Shown here: positions 46,147 to 57,269 of the stretch, one piece after another
Numbering within the stretch: the first letter of the stretch is position 1
How the letters are laid out: each line of letters opens with the position of its first letter
Source: Uranotaenia lowii
Lineage: Eukaryota > Arthropoda > Insecta > Diptera > Culicidae
Assembly (NCBI RefSeq): GCF_029784155.1
Contig: NC_073693.1
Coordinates: 224,951,094 to 225,015,093 of the forward strand
Direction: 5' to 3'
Length of the DNA stretch: 64,000 bases
The notes under the pieces: model-generated
Seen by the model: the letters and a program-made list of their open reading frames with translations, nothing else
Databases searched by the model: none
Told to the model about the DNA's origin: nothing
Position numbers and translations under genes: made by a program

Positions 46147-47172
46147 TCAGGTTTTTAAATTGCTGCTCAAGACAAAAATACGCGTTGAAGTTATCCAGGG
46201 TTCCGTGTTTCCGAAAACTTTATAAGCGTTCGATTTGTCTTTGTAAAGATTGGAACACTGACTGTCCCACCATGGATTGGGAGGCCTTCGACGAACAGAT
46301 GGATCTGGGATGGGCATCGTTTGAGCACCAACTGCACAGTCAAAAATCAAATTAGAAATAAATTTATATTCCTCCAACGGAGGCAACACATCCACAGAAT
46401 TGATAGCAAAATCTATTGCGTCCGAGTACTTTTTCCAGTCGATGTGTCTTGTGAGGTCATATGCCATATTTGTTGAATTTAAAGAGTTGACCCCATTGGT
46501 AATTGTAATTTTGATTGGCAAGTGATCACTACCATTGGGATCAAGGATTACCTCCCACTGGCAATCCAATGATAGTGAATTTGAGCAGAGTGAGAGGTCA
46601 ATTGCACTTTGTCTAGCAGGAGGTTTAGGTACCCGTGTTTTTTCACCCGTGTTCAAAACTGTTAAATTGAAACTGTCGCAAATGTCATAGATAAGAGTAG
46701 AACGACTATCGTCAACTTGTTCTCCCCAGACAGTTCCATGCGAATTGAAATCACCCAGGATCAACCTTGGCTCAGGTAGCACTGAACACAGGTCCTCTAG
46801 GTGACTTCGATCCACTGCAACTCTCTGAGGCCAGTACAAACTGACAACGCATAAGTCCTTACCTCTTATAGTTGTATGGCAAGTAACAGCTTTAATTCCG
46901 CCTGATAATGGAAGGTGAATTCTATAAAAGGAGTGGCGCTTATTGATCCCCAAAAGCACCCCTCCATAAGAATCGTCACGATCCAGACGGATTATATTAA
47001 AATCGTGGAATGAGAGATCATTTTGAGAAGAAAGCCAAGTTTCGGACAATGCAAAAATATCGCAATTAGTTTTATGAAGTAAATAATTGAACGCATCAAG
47101 TTTAGGAATGAGACTGCGACAATTCCACTGTAAAACAGTGATATCTCTGACCTCTCGTATTGAATTAGTCAT
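46147..47172 (-). pseudogene. Jockey ORF2, apurinic-like endonuclease part
   Basis: ATG at 47172. Endonuclease motifs appear in order: LQWNCRSL, SETWL (catalytic Glu), YGGVLLGI, SLYWPQ, LILGDFNSHGTVWG (Asp/Asn/His) and SDHLPIKI (SDH). This domain nicks target DNA to prime reverse transcription. The frame runs past WWDSQCSNLYKDKSNAYKVF and is thrown off by a frameshift near 46200; the RT continues in another frame. All expected catalytic residues of the domain are present, so the break is downstream of it. Confidence 0.85.
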
Positions 47173-48502
47173 CAAGGGAGATAAACACTGAAAGAAGGGG
47201 CCAAGTTAGCATCAATTGCTGAAAAAGTGTCTTTACAATGGGGAGCATTGAAGTAACAATGTTTCTAACAGAATCGGAAACTTTAAAAAATGTGAAAATA
47301 CCGTTAATAATATCTGAAAACTTGAAAAAACCTGAAGAGTTCGATGGTTCTGAGTTAGTGACGTTGGAGGTTAGAGTTTTAGATGTTCCTGCAACTGATG
47401 TGTCATTCGGGGGTGTTATTTTAACACGGAATCCAGGAGGGACTTCTTTATCTGTAGCAGTAGATTTATTACCAAAGTTGAATGATGATCTAATCGGGGA
47501 GATTTTTCTTCTGATCTTGGCAGAAGGCGCTTTGGTTCGCTTCCTGGAATTCCCTAGCAAGACGAATGGACTTCCTTCATCAGCTGAATCCGTATCTACT
47601 TCATCAACTGGCAGAGCAGCAAAAACATTATTGGATTGAGGTTGGGCCGGGGGTGGAGCGCTCTTCAAAATCGCGGCGTAAGAACGATTGGATCGTTCTT
47701 TTAAAGAACGCCTCTCCTTATCCCAACGACTCTTAAATGCCTCGCACAAAGAGATATCATGAGGTGAGCCCCCGCAATAGACACATTTCTGTTCTATTGC
47801 TGAGCACGCTCCTTCCTCATGATTCTCCCCGCAACGAGCGCAGCGTGCCTTGTTGCAGCAATGGGACTCGATGTGTCCCATTTTAATGCACTTTTTGCAA
47901 CTCATTGGGCGAGGCACAAAGAGTCGCACGGGTAACCTTAAAATGCCGTCAACCAAAACGTAGTGAGGGAGAGCGGTACCCTCGAATGTCACTCGGAATG
48001 AGGCTGACGGTGAATATGTTTTGACTCCGTTTTCGGTGGCGGCAAATGAAAGCTGTCGGCAATACAGGATTTTGACCGTAGTCGAATCAAGGGACTTAAA
48101 TTTGCCTACTCCTTTAGACAAAATATATTCAGGCGTCAGACTCATTTCAGATACAACACCCTCTATCTCTACGTTTCGAGAGGGAACAAAAACGTGATAC
48201 TCCAATCGAAAAAAATCACTACCAACAATTTCATTTGCGGCCTTTAAATTAGCCACAACAACTCGCAATTTATTTGGTCTCACGCGAGACACTTCGGTTA
48301 CGGAGGACCATCTTGCCAGATCCTTTGTGATCTGAACAACGTTTAAAGCTTTAAATTTGGGCCGGAAATAAACCACCCATGGGCCAGAAAAAGTTGTATT
48401 CTCCGGGTAGACCCTGAGTCGAGGGGTCTTCCCAGAAGTTTTGACAGAGTTCTCTAAAACATCCATCAAAATTTCGGGATTTGAACTTTCGCCTTCGCTC
48501 AT
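47165..48502 (-). CDS. Jockey ORF1 nucleocapsid-like protein
   Basis: An intact 445-codon frame from ATG at 48502 (MSEGESSNPEIL). The N-terminal two thirds match the general layout of Jockey ORF1: an RRM-like/PRE_C2HC region ending GILRLPVRLFVPRPMSC. Three zinc knuckles follow at about residues 215-265: CKKCIKMGHIESHC (CX2CX4HX4C), CARCGENHEEGAC (CX2CX3HX4C) and CVYCGGSPHDISLC (CX2CX4HX4C). The C-terminus is Ser/Lys-rich, then hydrophobic. ORF1 proteins of this family bind element RNA and form the RNP. Its stop overlaps the ORF2 ATG at 47172 (ATGACTAA), suggesting coupled translation. It is the only undamaged frame of the element. Confidence 0.85.
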   Translation of the reverse strand: MSEGESSNPEILMDVLENSVKTSGKTPRLRVYPENTTFSGPWVVYFRPKFKALNVVQITKDLARWSSVTEVSRVRPNKLRVVVANLKAANEIVGSDFFRLEYHVFVPSRNVEIEGVVSEMSLTPEYILSKGVGKFKSLDSTTVKILYCRQLSFAATENGVKTYSPSASFRVTFEGTALPHYVLVDGILRLPVRLFVPRPMSCKKCIKMGHIESHCCNKARCARCGENHEEGACSAIEQKCVYCGGSPHDISLCEAFKSRWDKERRSLKERSNRSYAAILKSAPPPAQPQSNNVFAALPVDEVDTDSADEGSPFVLLGNSRKRTKAPSAKIRRKISPIRSSFNFGNKSTATDKEVPPGFRVKITPPNDTSVAGTSKTLTSNVTNSEPSNSSGFFKFSDIINGIFTFFKVSDSVRNIVTSMLPIVKTLFQQLMLTWPLLSVFISLDD

Positions 48503-49030
48503 ATTTTATTACGCAGACTGAAAAGTCTGTCGTAATAAAATATCAACGAATCTATAAAATTGTCGATATAGATAAATAATAGAATAACAGAAAAGAGAAA
48601 TGAAGAACGAGAGGGGGAATAATGAACGAATAAAAACAAACTTGAATACCTTCGATTCCTTCGTGGGGATTCCGTCTATGGCTCCGCTGTAGTGGACCTC
48701 CAAACGATGGCGGCTAACTTGTGGCTCGGCTCGTTGATAATGATGTGCCTGGAGTGTCGTGGTGACCTGTGCCTCCGATACCCGATGACGACGGTGTTCA
48801 GATCCGGATGGATCGGGTGCCCCTGCGGTACGCAGCCCGGATGTGTGGGGCGAACAGAGACGATGGCCTTGGTGCTGATGATGGTGGCTGAACTTGATTT
48901 GTGCCAATTGTTGTTGTTCGGCAATTGACGACCGAACCAGAGAAAAAAAACCACTCCCGGTGGAAAAACTACAATTTTTTTCAAATTCTTGCAAAGCAAA
49001 GCAAAACACTCCGAAACAGCAGCGAAAAAA

Positions 49031-49065
49031 CACGTCCGCACAAGTCAGACTACTTAGATCGAATC
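49031..49065 (-). promoter_or_regulatory. Jockey internal promoter (initiator and DPE)
   Basis: The transcript-start-like GATTCG is at 49065-49060. The downstream element GGACGTG spans 49037-49031, giving the +28 to +34 spacing known for insect Jockey-type promoters. The 5' UTR then runs to the ORF1 ATG at 48502. Confidence 0.65.
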
Positions 49066-49077
49066 CAAACGCGCTTT

Positions 49078-51615
49078 GACAGAGTCAAATGATGCTCTAG
49101 CGCGACAAGGTGAAACCAAATATTTGCTACACTCCTAAAGTTAACTAGAGTTCCTACTCCTAGAATTGGCTGTGTTTTACAAAAGCGTAAAGTCGATTTT
49201 TATCTTCTTTTTATGAAGAGTTGGCAATCACAAATCGACCGCAGCCAGTTTTAGACCAGCCTTGGCTTACAGGCAAACAGTCAATCGATATGCATAGCTT
49301 GATTGACAGTGGTATCAGTAGTAATTTCTAATTTCCCAAGCGCCCACGCGAGTACAGTTTAACAACCTTGGCTCAATATGAAATGGTCCTTCAAGCAGGA
49401 TTCTGTGTAACCAGTATCTTCCCCGTCTTTGAGGGAGAGTGATTTAATAAGCAATCTGAATACAACAGAACCTGAACCTTATCGTTTCGGAGTTTTCTGG
49501 GTCTGTTAGGTCGTCTCACAACTCTGTCAGCGTCTTTAAAATGAACTCTTTGGTGTGACATACTTTATATAACTCCATGTTTCAACAACTTCAATATAGC
49601 CATATTAGGGAGATCTCTTTTTGCCTTAGTAAATGGCCTTATTAGAATATCTAGGGCGACAACGTGCATGTGCTTGGCCAATCTCAATATATCTAGCATA
49701 CTCAAGCTCGGCTCTATAAAAACATTCCTTCAGGTTGCACATTTCGTTCCTTATGCCAGCCGCTTTCCAAGCCTGGACTCTGAAAGCGTTGACCAAGTTC
49801 GGCTTCTACCAGCAGGCGTTGGAAACTAGTTCGACACTTAATAAGTTGAAGATAAAGGGCGCTATACAGAAGGAAATACTTCAGTTCAGTTACTTCAGTT
49901 TAGTAGCTAATCCCTCATTAGCTTACTTGTGCATGGATGTTCGGAAGCATTATAAGGAAGGCGTTGGCCTATGCCTTGGATTGTGAGGCGATGTCAAAGT
50001 TCTGAAACCTCGAGGAGATGAGACTGAAGCGGGTTCATAATATATGTGGTGATTGCTATCAAGCTCACCCAAGCTAAAGCGCAGATGTATAACTACATTC
50101 ACCACTCCAAGAAGGATAATACGGCACAAAGCTTTACCCAAAAAACTAAAATAACTTTCGAATTTCCGGAATAATATATACCTATCATCAAAATGGCCTT
50201 GAACGTCGTTTCCGATACGTGGTATGAGAATTCTGCAAAGTGAAGATTTTTTCGTGGTTACCAAGGTTTATAGGCACATTGAGGAGATTGAAATAATGTC
50301 ATGACTCTTTAACGATACCAACCAACATTCGTTCATAGAACCAGCTTGTTTTTGAGCACTCCGAAGTGATGTAGGTCATCATGACCAAAGTATCCAAGTT
50401 ATCCGTCACATCGCGCTACACCGTACTGATCACTTTGGAAAGCTCATCAGTAGAGTAGCTTCTAACTTACCGATACTCTTCTTTCAAACCCTGTTACGAG
50501 TATAAGACTCTTGATGTGAAAGTGGCGCTGTAGCCAAAAGAAGACTTGAGACTCATGACTTGAGTGTGAGCTTGTTCAATATTGGCATTAGGCCTCGCAC
50601 CCTAAGACTAGAGTAGCAATAATGTCGACTTACATGTTTACTGCATGCATAACTCGTTCGCACTGTGACACATTCATCACGGACTCGCCCTTCCAACCGC
50701 TTAACCAAATGCCTGGAATCTCTAAGGCAAGATCGAGCTTCCACGGTTAGTCTGCGCCACTTCCTATGCTACTCAACAACCTCAGTACTACTTGCACCAA
50801 GACTCGTGCTTCCTCTATGCGCGCTCCTAATGACGAACTTCACCAATTTCTTCGGCAGCACTATCCCATACGAGCGACGGTTGGCACAATTGCCCTGGGA
50901 ACCTTATTCGAAAAGGAATTTGAACGGGATAAACTTCAGCCGGAACCACGTAGAATTCAGTTCAGGAGATTTCGAAGAAAAACTGTAGAATATCTCATCC
51001 GGAACCTAACAGTTGTCGTAGTGGCACTCGGTTGCGCTTCTTCGATAGCCGTTCCTTTCGACCTGTGTGTATCGCTTGACCGTCCTTGGGCTTTCTTTGG
51101 TTGCAAGTTATGGTGTCGATTCGAGCGAGATCTTCTCGAAGGCAATCTCCCGAGAAGGGACCGATGCGGGTCCGAAAGTGCCTCTACCTGCAGTCTGCCT
51201 CCGGTACGGAACAAAAACCCTCTAGGAGGGGTTGTTTTGGTCTGGTAATATTCCACTGCGACCAGTTGGAAACGCCAATAGTTGGCCCGACACGGCAACG
51301 GAACGGTCCTCTGGGGGAGGATTTTTCCTCGTTGGGTACGTGTCGATATTACCGCCGGTCTTAATGTCCTCGGAACCCAGGAAGCTGATGAAAATCTGGA
51401 ATGCAGTGATCCTGCCTCCTAGAGGATTTTTGTTTGTCGGCTGCCACTTCGAAACAACGCTGCCTGGATGAAGTGCGCCAAGCTTTTCCCCCTTTTCGTT
51501 GACGTTTAAACTAAGCGGTTTTTTAACCGAGCAACTTGAAGTTGTTCGGGCGTCGAGAAATTTTCTTGAGTCGATACACGCTCGTTTGCCTTCAGCGCAA
51601 GCGCATTTTTTTTTG
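49078..51615. other. Unrecognised, moderately GC-balanced sequence
   Basis: The composition is unlike the AT-rich background, and several 100-160 codon ORFs overlap on both strands between 49.7 and 51.4 kb. The longest is 160 codons at 50766-51248, with no recognisable domain. No LTR pair, inverted ends or zinc-finger/RT motifs were found. It may be a decayed retroelement or part of a lost gene. Confidence 0.35.
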
Positions 51616-51617
51616 TA

Positions 51618-52436
51618 GACTGAGTCGATTTGGGGTCATTTTTGAATTTCTCAAACCCTGGGATCTAAAAAGCTCAGTTGTGGTTCAAAACTCATCCATG
51701 ATTTTTTGCAGAATTTTGAAGTAATGTTTACATGAGTAAATTTGAACTTTAAGGTTTGTATGGAAAAATTGAATATTTTGTACTGAAAAATCAACATAAT
51801 TTTTGTTCCTTCTATGGCACCGAGCCCGCTTATGGTTTTTGTGCCAATTAATAAATTCTCCAAAGGAAATTTTCTGCTGAAAACTTTGACGAAGACCGCA
51901 ACTTTGTATCTTATTAGGCAAAAAAGTTATTAGCTGTATAACAGGGGTATGTCTATTTGCATTGATAAACAATAAATTCAATTGACATCACTACTTGTGC
52001 CTCGTGATGCATTGCATGAAAAGTAGTCATGCAATATCTTGAGCCTTGCAGGCACCCAGCAGTGATGTAATTATAATTTATTGTTTATCAATGCCAAAAG
52101 ACATAACCTTGTTAAACAAATAATAACTGTTTTGCCTAATAAGATACAAAGTTGAGATCTTCAACAAAGTTGTTCAGCGGAAAATTTTCTTTGGAGAATT
52201 TATAAATTGGCACAAAAACCATAAGCAGACTAGGCTCCACAGAAGAATCAAAAATGATTTGGATTTTTCAGTACAAAATATTCAATTTTCCCATACAAAC
52301 CGAAAAGTCCAAATTTACTCATGTAAACGTTACTTAAAAATTCTGCAAAAAAATATGGATGAGTTTTGAACCACAACGAAGCTTTTTAGCCCCCAGGGTT
52401 TGAGAAATTCAAAAATGACCCCAAATCTACTCAGTC
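51618..52436. mobile_element. TA-flanked fold-back element with about 370-bp arms
   Basis: The left end GACTGAGTCGATTTGGGGTC and the right end GACCCCAAATCTACTCAGTC are inverted, with TA on both sides (51616-51617, 52437-52438). The match runs inward nearly to the centre, for example TTGATAAACAATAAATT near 51963 against its complement near 52077. The spacer is only about 60 bp. It is noncoding. Confidence 0.85.
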
Positions 52437-52439
52437 TAA

Positions 52440-55060
52440 TGTTTTGAGTGCTTTAATGCTACATCTTATTGCTCTATACTCAATTTTGCTCGAAAACGTT
52501 GTCCCAACTATTCCTTCAGAGTTAGAATATTATGTCTATTGCAATCCAAAGGTTTTTGTGCAGTTAAGGATAAACTCTTGTTGTATTTTTCATATAGTAC
52601 ACCAGTTCAATTTCCATAGGAAATCCAGGGAAAGTTCCTTTCACTTGCAAATTCATTTCCTCACAAACTAATCGTAAACGTTTATGAAAAACACAATTGT
52701 AATATAAAAAGCTATGTTCTAAAACATAATAAAGTTTGTAGAGAAAAATTCTAAAATTGAGTTGCGTGTGCAAATGATTGGATCAGTTACCGGATATGCA
52801 CTTTCCGTGCTTAGTTGCATAAGGACTGATTAGTTTCTCTAAACCCATGCTTGAAAAATTTTAATAGGCAATTTAATTATTTTGCCATCGGAACAAAGTT
52901 TTTCCACAGGTTTTATGACACAAAAAAATGGTTCCCCTGGTGCCGTCGGAAGCAAAAGGTACCGATGAACTGTTTCTTTCCCCCTTTTCTCAATAGCCAT
53001 CAGAAAGCAGTCCTTTATTAGTACGAAAAAACACCTCAACTACCGCGGGTAGGTACCTTTTCGAGCGCTCGAATGTGCGCAAAATTGCTTGTTTACATAT
53101 TAGTTAACCACCACCCTTTTGGGTCTCGGGCGGCCGCCGACCTAGGTAAGTCACCCATTGACTGACTGACTGACTGGAGCAGGGGTTGATTTCTTACCGC
53201 TTCTTTCACATTTTTAGTTTATAAACATGTGCACTAAAATGTGAAACTGGTGGTGGTGGCAGCAAAAAATATGAAAAATACTTCTGGGGCAGCAAAAAAT
53301 AGGAAGGGGGACCACAAGTCGGCCGTCCGTCGCCACCATATCGGTGACTGTATGACAGCCAGGCACCCAAGCACCCAAGATGAATGTGAAGCGGAGTTGA
53401 AGTAGAAGTAGCAGCAGAAAAAAAATCGCTGGTATTACGTCATTTGACGACCGACCGGGCGAAGTTGTCGTCGTTCGTTGCCCTGCTCCTGGCACGTTGG
53501 CGTTTCTGTATCCCCGCGAGCATTGACAACAACAACACGAGCATGAGTCAAAGGCGTCGTCAGGAATCCGTCCTTCCTGGGGAAAAGTGGAACCCCATTG
53601 TTGGAAAGGACAAAGTAAAATTGTTGATTTTTTTTTAATATTTGAAAAAGGAGTCACAGCAAAATTTTAACGTTGTTTTTTATATTTATGAAAATTTGAA
53701 AACAATGTTCGATGTCTATTTTATTCTTATTACATGTTGAGTCTCAAAACGACAATATTTCGTTACGATACACAATTGATTTATCAATTAATTGAAGAGA
53801 AGGTGTCAATAAAGATGTTCATTTACTAGCCAATCCAGAGTGTATCAAACCCACGTATTTCAAACAGCATTGGAAATGTTTCCGTCATTACTACAATGCT
53901 TCAGCCAGTGAAATAAAATGCTCACCTTAAAATCCATTACAACCAAAATAATAAATCCATATTTTATACAGATTTTAACCATTTCATAAGGATCATCTAC
54001 TTAGTAGATTTATACCTCTTTTCAACATTTGAACTAATGAAAATTTGAACATAGGGCAGGTGAGCAAAATTTTGCTACATTTTTGGCATGTGCATTACAT
54101 TTTTATTTTCTGAGTTTCAGAATCTCTTTTTTCCATTGTGTTGATATAATTGTTCTAACTTTATTTTTCTACAAATGTATTTTTAAATTTTGTCCGTGTA
54201 ACTAATACTGCACGTGTTCCTAATTTTGCCTATGGGAATGTTCCTAATTTTGTTTGGTGAAGAAAATTGTAAAACTGAACTTTGAACAATTTTTTGGCAA
54301 AAGGAACAGAAGTTTAAAAATTTTAAACGAAGTTATATAATGCTACTTTTAAAAAAGTAGTTAGTATGGAGCTAGTAAGAAATATATTTTTAGCCTTGTC
54401 CATTGAATGCTTTAAAACTTGTTTTACATGTCCCACTTGCTTTTCCTATTTTTATTTTTCTGTATCGAATTTCGAATACTGCGAATACGCCAACACCACT
54501 GTTTCGAGAAAAACGCATTCAAAGTTTGACAGTTCCATAAGCTCCCAGCAATTTTTTTTTCTCAATTTCTCGAAAACCAAATTTCATTCAGATGACATCC
54601 CAAGTTACACAGATTACGGCATTTTTTTGTGCTGTTCGTTTTATAACGGTTTAATTATGGTCATGCAAAATGCTTATATTTTTGTTCGACCACAGTTCGA
54701 CGACATACAGTTTTGAGAACGCTAATAAAGCTTTTATTAAACATACTGTTTTAGTTGTTTTGAAAGAGTTATGAACGCTCTGTTTAAACTATAATAAAAC
54801 ACAAACTTAGATGTTTGCTTCAAGCATTCTTTTGCATGTTCTGTAATAGCACTCAGAGCTTGATTATTAAACCGCCGTAAAACTTAGTGACAGTTCCCGA
54901 TGAAGACGTCTAAACAGGACACGCTAAGATCAGATAGCACATATTCGAATTAGAATTCCCATTTTTACACATTTTTGATAAGTTATGTGTTATGTGTTAA
55001 AACAAAAAAATATATATATAAAAATCTTTGAAAACTTCAAATTGCCGGAAGTGGTATGAA
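52440..55060. other. Noncoding DNA
   Basis: No gene recognised. Short CTGA tandem at 53158-53175; CAG/CAA-rich sequence at 53400-53560; otherwise AT-rich. ORFs such as 116 codons at 54366 and 147 codons at 53214 (minus) lack domains. Confidence 0.35.
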
Positions 55061-55802
55061 AATTTCTCAATATGATAATGAATGAAAGGGCCCAAATAGT
55101 AGGAAAAAAAAGTGATGCTTGACTCCATCATTATTCCAAGATGGCGGCTTCCGCTGTTATTTTCAAAGCTGTAAATTACTGAAAATATCATCAAACCTTA
55201 ACAATAATGTTATTAAATGAAAGTAATAAACGAGTAAAAGTCGAATTTCGCTGTCCGTCGCCATCTTAAATTCCAATATGGCGGCTACCACTCAACTTGA
55301 AAATACTTTAAATGATTGAAAATAGCATAAAACCCTTACAATATGGGTATTAGTTGAAAGAGATCAACCAGTAGAAATCGAGTTTCGCTATCTGACGACA
55401 TCTTGAAATCGAAGATTTCAAGATGATGTCTTATAGAGAAATTCGACTTAAACTGATTTACCATTTTACCCAATTGACCATATTGTGGGGATTTCAAGTG
55501 ATTTTCAGTGATTAAAATCATTTTAATGTTCAGTGGAAACCGCCATCTTGGATTTAAAGATGATGACTGATAGCGAAATTTGTCGTCTACTCGTAAATCC
55601 CTTTCAACTAATACCCATCTTGTGGGAGTTTCAAGCGATTTCAATGATTAAAATCATTTCAATGTTAAGTGGATTTCAAGATGACGTCTGATAGCGACAT
55701 TTGTTTTGTACTCGTTGATCTTTCTTAACTAATACCCATATTGTGGGGCTTTCGTGTGGTTTGCAGTGATTTACAGCATTTTAAATTCTACTTCTACTAG
55801 TA

Positions 55803-57121
55803 AAGCTTAGTTCTTTTAGAAATGGGACACTTTCTTTTGCTAATAGCTCGTTTACTAGTAATCGGACATTCAAAATTTTGACAGCATTTTGTTGCCTGTA
55901 AAAAGTACTATCCGACCTATTTTTTTCAAAATTTAAAATTCACGGGTTTTTGAGATATTCACGATGCAAGAGAAAAAGGAAAAAATAATTTTGCACAGTT
56001 TCATTCAAAATCCATCATTATCAAATTGATAGCCGACAAAACCGTTGATTATTCAAAGAACTACTGTGTGTGAGTAGTGGAAAAGTATGGAAACACTGTC
56101 AACAATGTCCACAAAGTTCAAATCAACCATTGATAGGCAACTTCGGCTAAGGGTCATCAGGGAAGTCAAGTCTCATACCAGCATTTTTAATTTTCAATAA
56201 GCGAAAAACTAAGGGTAGATCGCTGAAATTTCCAAAAAAAAAATTTGTCCGATAAGCTGAAAGTGTTGCCTCTTAATGAGTTATTCAAACCTAACCTCAA
56301 ACAAAAAAAATTAGCTAGATCCACAGCTCGTAAGCTGTATATCTGGTTCCGAGGCTATGGGACAGATGATTTCTGATGAACGACAAAACTTATGAAATAC
56401 CCTATTTTAAACAAACTCCAGCGTTTGAATCCTTTACCACGTCTGCTCGTGGCAAGGTCACAAGTATATTAAAGTATGTATTTGCTGGATATTTTGTATA
56501 AAATATAACGATTTGCCAAAATTCGGCTCCTGTGGAAAAAAACAGCAATTTTCAAAACGAAAACTATGATTTTCACTCTTTTCAAAGGCCTACAAAGAGT
56601 AATCTTTTATGTACCCTTCGGAACCTAAGATCTATTCTAACCGATTATACTTTAAGTTCAATCTTCTCATGGTTTTACTTCGTTATTGCCAGATTTTGCC
56701 AGCAGAAATTCCATTAAAAACGCTCAAAAAGTGGCTCAAAAATAATCAAATTTGTTAATTTCGAAACAGCTGTATCCGCTAAAATGACCTCAGTTTCTTT
56801 TTAAAGAGAAGTATTGGTCCAAAAAGTATCAAAAATTGAAGGAGGGGGATGCAGCCACCTAAAATACAGATTAGACGAAGTATTAGTTTGAAATAACTTA
56901 TCATTATCGTGACTGAAAAATGTGTGCGCTGGCCGAAGGGAGGTTTCAATAATAATGTAGAATTTACTCTTACAAAAAAACGATAAAATTTTTTTTTCAA
57001 ATTTTTTCATGAATTATCATAAGATTACCTTCATTTCCTTTATAGAAAGTATTTAGATCAAACGAAAGGTTTTTGAGATACACGCATTCGTAACTGTCCC
57101 ATTTCTAAAAGAACTAAGCTT
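55803..57121 (+). mobile_element. Mariner-like element with AAGCTTAGTTC ends, copy 2
   Basis: It has the same ends as the copy at 30543-31511, with TA at 55801-55802 and 57122-57123. At 1319 bp it is close to a complete Tc1/mariner length. It carries a decayed transposase. Confidence 0.88.
56376..56504 (+). pseudogene. Transposase relic around the first catalytic Asp
   Basis: Forty-two codons, MNDKTYEIPYFKQTP then ARGKVTSILKYVFAGYFV, align by eye with the DDETYVKADYKQLPG and KKYLVWQA region of the DD37E transposase at 38.7-39.5 kb. The element with AAGCTTAGTTC ends is therefore probably also DD37E-type. A stop at 56502 and frame changes on both sides make it a pseudogene. Confidence 0.5.
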
Positions 57122-57269
57122 TACCTATAGTTATTTCTCTCAATACCTACTCGTATTTTGGGGGTTTCATTTGATTCCCAGTGATTAACAGCATTTAAAA
57201 GTTCAGCGGAAGCCGTCATCTTGGATTTCAAAATGGCGTCAGACAACGAAATTCGACTTCAACTCATAA

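Larger units (their letters stand above)
42004..49065 (-). mobile_element. Full-length Jockey-clade non-LTR retrotransposon
   Basis: CAAACGCGCTTT lies at both ends (41992-42003 and 49066-49077), a 12-bp target duplication, with the poly(A) tail as a T run at 42004-42009. On the minus strand it starts GATTCGATCTAAG. GGACGTG follows at 49037-49031, about +28, where Jockey elements carry their downstream promoter element. ORF1 (Gag) and ORF2 (endonuclease, RT, RNase H) overlap by 8 nt. ORF2 has two frameshifts, a 213-bp duplication and a 1.07-kb insertion, so this copy is dead though complete end to end. An AATAAA precedes the tail at about 42025. Confidence 0.92.

Noticed and set aside
45651..46355. 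234-codon plus-strand ORF
   Set aside because: It is the antisense of Jockey RT and endonuclease coding sequence.
50766..51248. 160-codon ORF
   Set aside because: No domain, and a comparable frame is open on the opposite strand; not enough to call a gene.
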